Source: Candidatus Parabacteroides intestinavium
Lineage (GTDB): Bacteria; Bacteroidota; Bacteroidia; Bacteroidales; Tannerellaceae
Direction of reading: 5' to 3'
Assembly (NCBI GenBank): GCA_019118725.1
Contig: DWYO01000083.1
Coordinates: 1 to 7,880, forward strand
Length of the DNA: 7,880 bases
The notes under the pieces are model-generated. The model made no database searches. It was given only the letters and a program-made list of their open reading frames with translations, and was not told where the DNA came from. How positions within the stretch are numbered: position 1 is the first letter of the stretch; each line of letters begins with the position of its first letter. This document shows, piece after piece, positions 6,650-7,880 of the stretch. The position numbers and the translations under genes are program-made.

Positions 6650-7706
6650 CCCTCAATTTATGTATAAGGCGGGGAAAAGCATACTGCTCCAAGCTATCGG
6701 CATCCACCTGCAAATAATGTTTCGACAAATACCCCTCAGACTCTACTTCAATGACATAGTATACCGCCAACAAGACCTGATGAGACAATACATGCTTTAT
6801 GGTCCGGGAGATTTTTGCTATGCGCACTCCTCCGCATCCTTCAAACAAGAGAGCTACCTCTTTACAACGAACCAGCTCCGCCCAGTCTGCCGGAGCAGCC
6901 GTCTCTACTAGTGGAAACTCGTAAAGCCCTTTCCAAATATCATCAGCCTCACGCTTATGAATCCAAGTTTTACCTTTATATATAATATGAAAATAATGGA
7001 AATAACGGGTCCGCGATTTTGTCTTACCCTGCTTGACCGGATAAAGCAGCGCTTCATGTCGGGCATAAGCCAGACACAAATCCGAAAGAGGACATGCCTC
7101 ACATTGGGGATTTCTAGGAGTACAGACCAAAGCCCCCAACTCCATGATTGCCTGATTATGCAATCCGGGATAGTCCGGTGAAAGAAGAAGAGTGGCCGCC
7201 TCACCAAACTGCTTCTTCCCCTCTGAAGTATCAATCGGAGTATCTATACCCAACAACCGAGCCAATACCCGATAGACATTTCCATCCACCACCGCATAAG
7301 GCAAATCCCAGGCAAATGACACGATAGCTGCCGCCGTGTAATCCCCTATCCCTTTCAACGCACGAACTTCCTCATACGATTGAGGGAAACGCCCCCCGTA
7401 ATGTTCTGCCATATACCGGGCCGCAGCATGCAGGTTCCGGGCACGGCTATAATAACCTAATCCCTCCCAATAGCGCAGCACTTCATCTTCAGAAGCCTGA
7501 GCCAACGTATCTATATCTGGAAAGCGACCGACAAACCGATGGAAATAATCCAGCCCCTGTGCAACCCGTGTCTGTTGCAAGATAACCTCCGAAATCCAAA
7601 TCACATACGGGTCTCTCGAATGTCGCCAGGGAAGATCCCGTTTATTCACTTCATACCACGTTATCAGCCTTTTACTGATCAATAAATCATTTTTAATGTC
7701 TGTCAT
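6627..7706 (-). CDS. mutY: A/G-specific adenine DNA glycosylase MutY
   Basis: MutY removes adenine mispaired with 8-oxoguanine, so that base-excision repair can restore G:C. The 359-residue product (from ATG 7706) has all key parts: catalytic Glu40 in ISEVILQQT; the helix-hairpin-helix LKGIGDYTAAAI (117-128); catalytic Asp141 in VVDGNVYRVLARL; and the [4Fe-4S] cluster cysteines 195, 202, 205 and 211 in the standard C-x6-C-x2-C-x5-C spacing. The C-terminal NUDIX-like domain (about 233-350) that recognises 8-oxoguanine includes HVLSHQVL (305-312), corresponding to the FSH loop, with Leu in place of Phe. Length is usual for the family. The frame extends ten codons further to a TTG at 7736, but that codon lies within a TAnnTTTG promoter element, and the family N-terminus fits the ATG at 7706. 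The gene is divergent from the HU-type gene and overlaps the beta-propeller gene tail to tail by 23 nt. Confidence 0.96.
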   Translation of the reverse strand: MTDIKNDLLISKRLITWYEVNKRDLPWRHSRDPYVIWISEVILQQTRVAQGLDYFHRFVGRFPDIDTLAQASEDEVLRYWEGLGYYSRARNLHAAARYMAEHYGGRFPQSYEEVRALKGIGDYTAAAIVSFAWDLPYAVVDGNVYRVLARLLGIDTPIDTSEGKKQFGEAATLLLSPDYPGLHNQAIMELGALVCTPRNPQCEACPLSDLCLAYARHEALLYPVKQGKTKSRTRYFHYFHIIYKGKTWIHKREADDIWKGLYEFPLVETAAPADWAELVRCKEVALLFEGCGGVRIAKISRTIKHVLSHQVLLAVYYVIEVESEGYLSKHYLQVDADSLEQYAFPRLIHKLRATLSDSQ

Positions 7707-7733
7707 ATAAACTTCATAACTGATTGAATACTG

Positions 7734-7741
7734 CAAACATA
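7734..7741 (-). promoter_or_regulatory. -7 promoter element (TATGTTTG) for mutY
   Basis: On the minus strand 7741-7734 reads TATGTTTG, an exact match to the Bacteroides -7 consensus TAnnTTTG. Transcription would begin near 7729, giving a leader of about 22 nt before the ATG at 7706. No good TTTG-type -33 element is seen at the expected distance, so the promoter is supported by the -7 element and its placement only. Confidence 0.5.
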
Positions 7742-7786
7742 CAGAGATTCACGGTAAAACATCACGTATTTTTTATTAAAAATTAC

Positions 7787-7817
7787 TTTCTCACTTCGAT
7801 AAAAAGCTATATATTTG
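7787..7817 (+). promoter_or_regulatory. Promoter for the HU-type gene
   Basis: The -7 element TATATTTG (7810-7817) matches TAnnTTTG exactly, and a TTTC (7787-7790, one base off TTTG) lies 19 nt upstream, the normal spacing for the Bacteroides -33 element. The start point would be near 7824, leaving a leader of about 35 nt rich in A and T with no Shine-Dalgarno. A 13-bp A/T palindrome (TTTTTATTAAAAA, 7770-7782) lies directly upstream and might act as an UP-like element. Confidence 0.65.
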
Positions 7818-7858
7818 CATTCCAAAAAATTAAAGTCAATCATTTAATAACTATAGAC

Positions 7859-7880
7859 ATGACAAAAGCAGATATCGTAA
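7859..7880 (+). CDS. HU-family DNA-binding protein, N-terminal fragment
   Basis: Only seven codons are inside the window (MTKADIV, then the A of the next codon). MTKADIV is the typical beginning of Bacteroidetes HU/IHF-type histone-like proteins, small (about 90 residues) nucleoid proteins that bend DNA. Three things support it: a strong-looking promoter upstream, an A-rich leader, and the divergent mutY neighbour, an arrangement known to me from Bacteroides genomes, where an HU gene and then a ribonuclease G gene follow. With so few residues the call leans on pattern memory and context; the rest of the gene is beyond the window edge. Confidence 0.7.

Noticed and set aside
7707..7736. TTG-started ten-residue extension of MutY
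   Set aside because: The TTG overlaps the TATGTTTG promoter element, so it would not be within the transcript; ATG 7706 fits the family.

Overview
The window looks like chromosomal DNA from a gut-type member of the Bacteroidales, probably Parabacteroides or Bacteroides. The evidence is the protein families (a six-bladed beta-propeller protein of the Bacteroidetes type, an exported Gfo/Idh/MocA oxidoreductase, a COG2509-type flavoprotein), A-rich leaders without Shine-Dalgarno sequences, and several matches to the Bacteroides -7 promoter element TAnnTTTG. The genus is inferred; no rRNA or tRNA is present to fix it.

Layout. (1) 23-1141 (+): an oxidoreductase of the Gfo/Idh/MocA family with a probable signal peptide. 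(2) 1218-3671 (+): a two-component system. The OmpR/PhoB-class response regulator (1218-1913) is followed after 9 nt by a PhoR-like membrane histidine kinase (1923-3671), and a TAnnTTTG element precedes the pair. (3) 3677-5251 (-): a COG2509-type FAD-dependent dehydrogenase, tail to tail with the kinase and separated from it by 5 nt. (4) 5252-5602: a 351-nt intergenic region with small repeats and a short protein-like stretch of unclear origin. (5) 5603-6649 (+): a beta-propeller protein of the 6-bladed type. (6) 6627-7706 (-): the adenine DNA glycosylase MutY, whose 3' end overlaps the propeller gene by 23 nt. (7) 7707-7858: a divergent promoter region. (8) 7859-7880 (+): the first seven codons of a probable HU-family DNA-binding protein.

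Apart from the kinase and its regulator, the genes show no shared pathway. Orientation changes four times, so the window holds at least five transcription units. In three places the promoter elements also help choose start codons: the longer GTG start of the regulator and the TTG start of mutY both fall upstream of, or inside, the -7 element and are rejected.

I found no convincing new multi-gene system. The places most worth a second look are the 5252-5602 intergenic region, the export status of the first oxidoreductase, and the mutY/propeller overlap. No CRISPR array, complete insertion sequence, tRNA or rRNA was seen.
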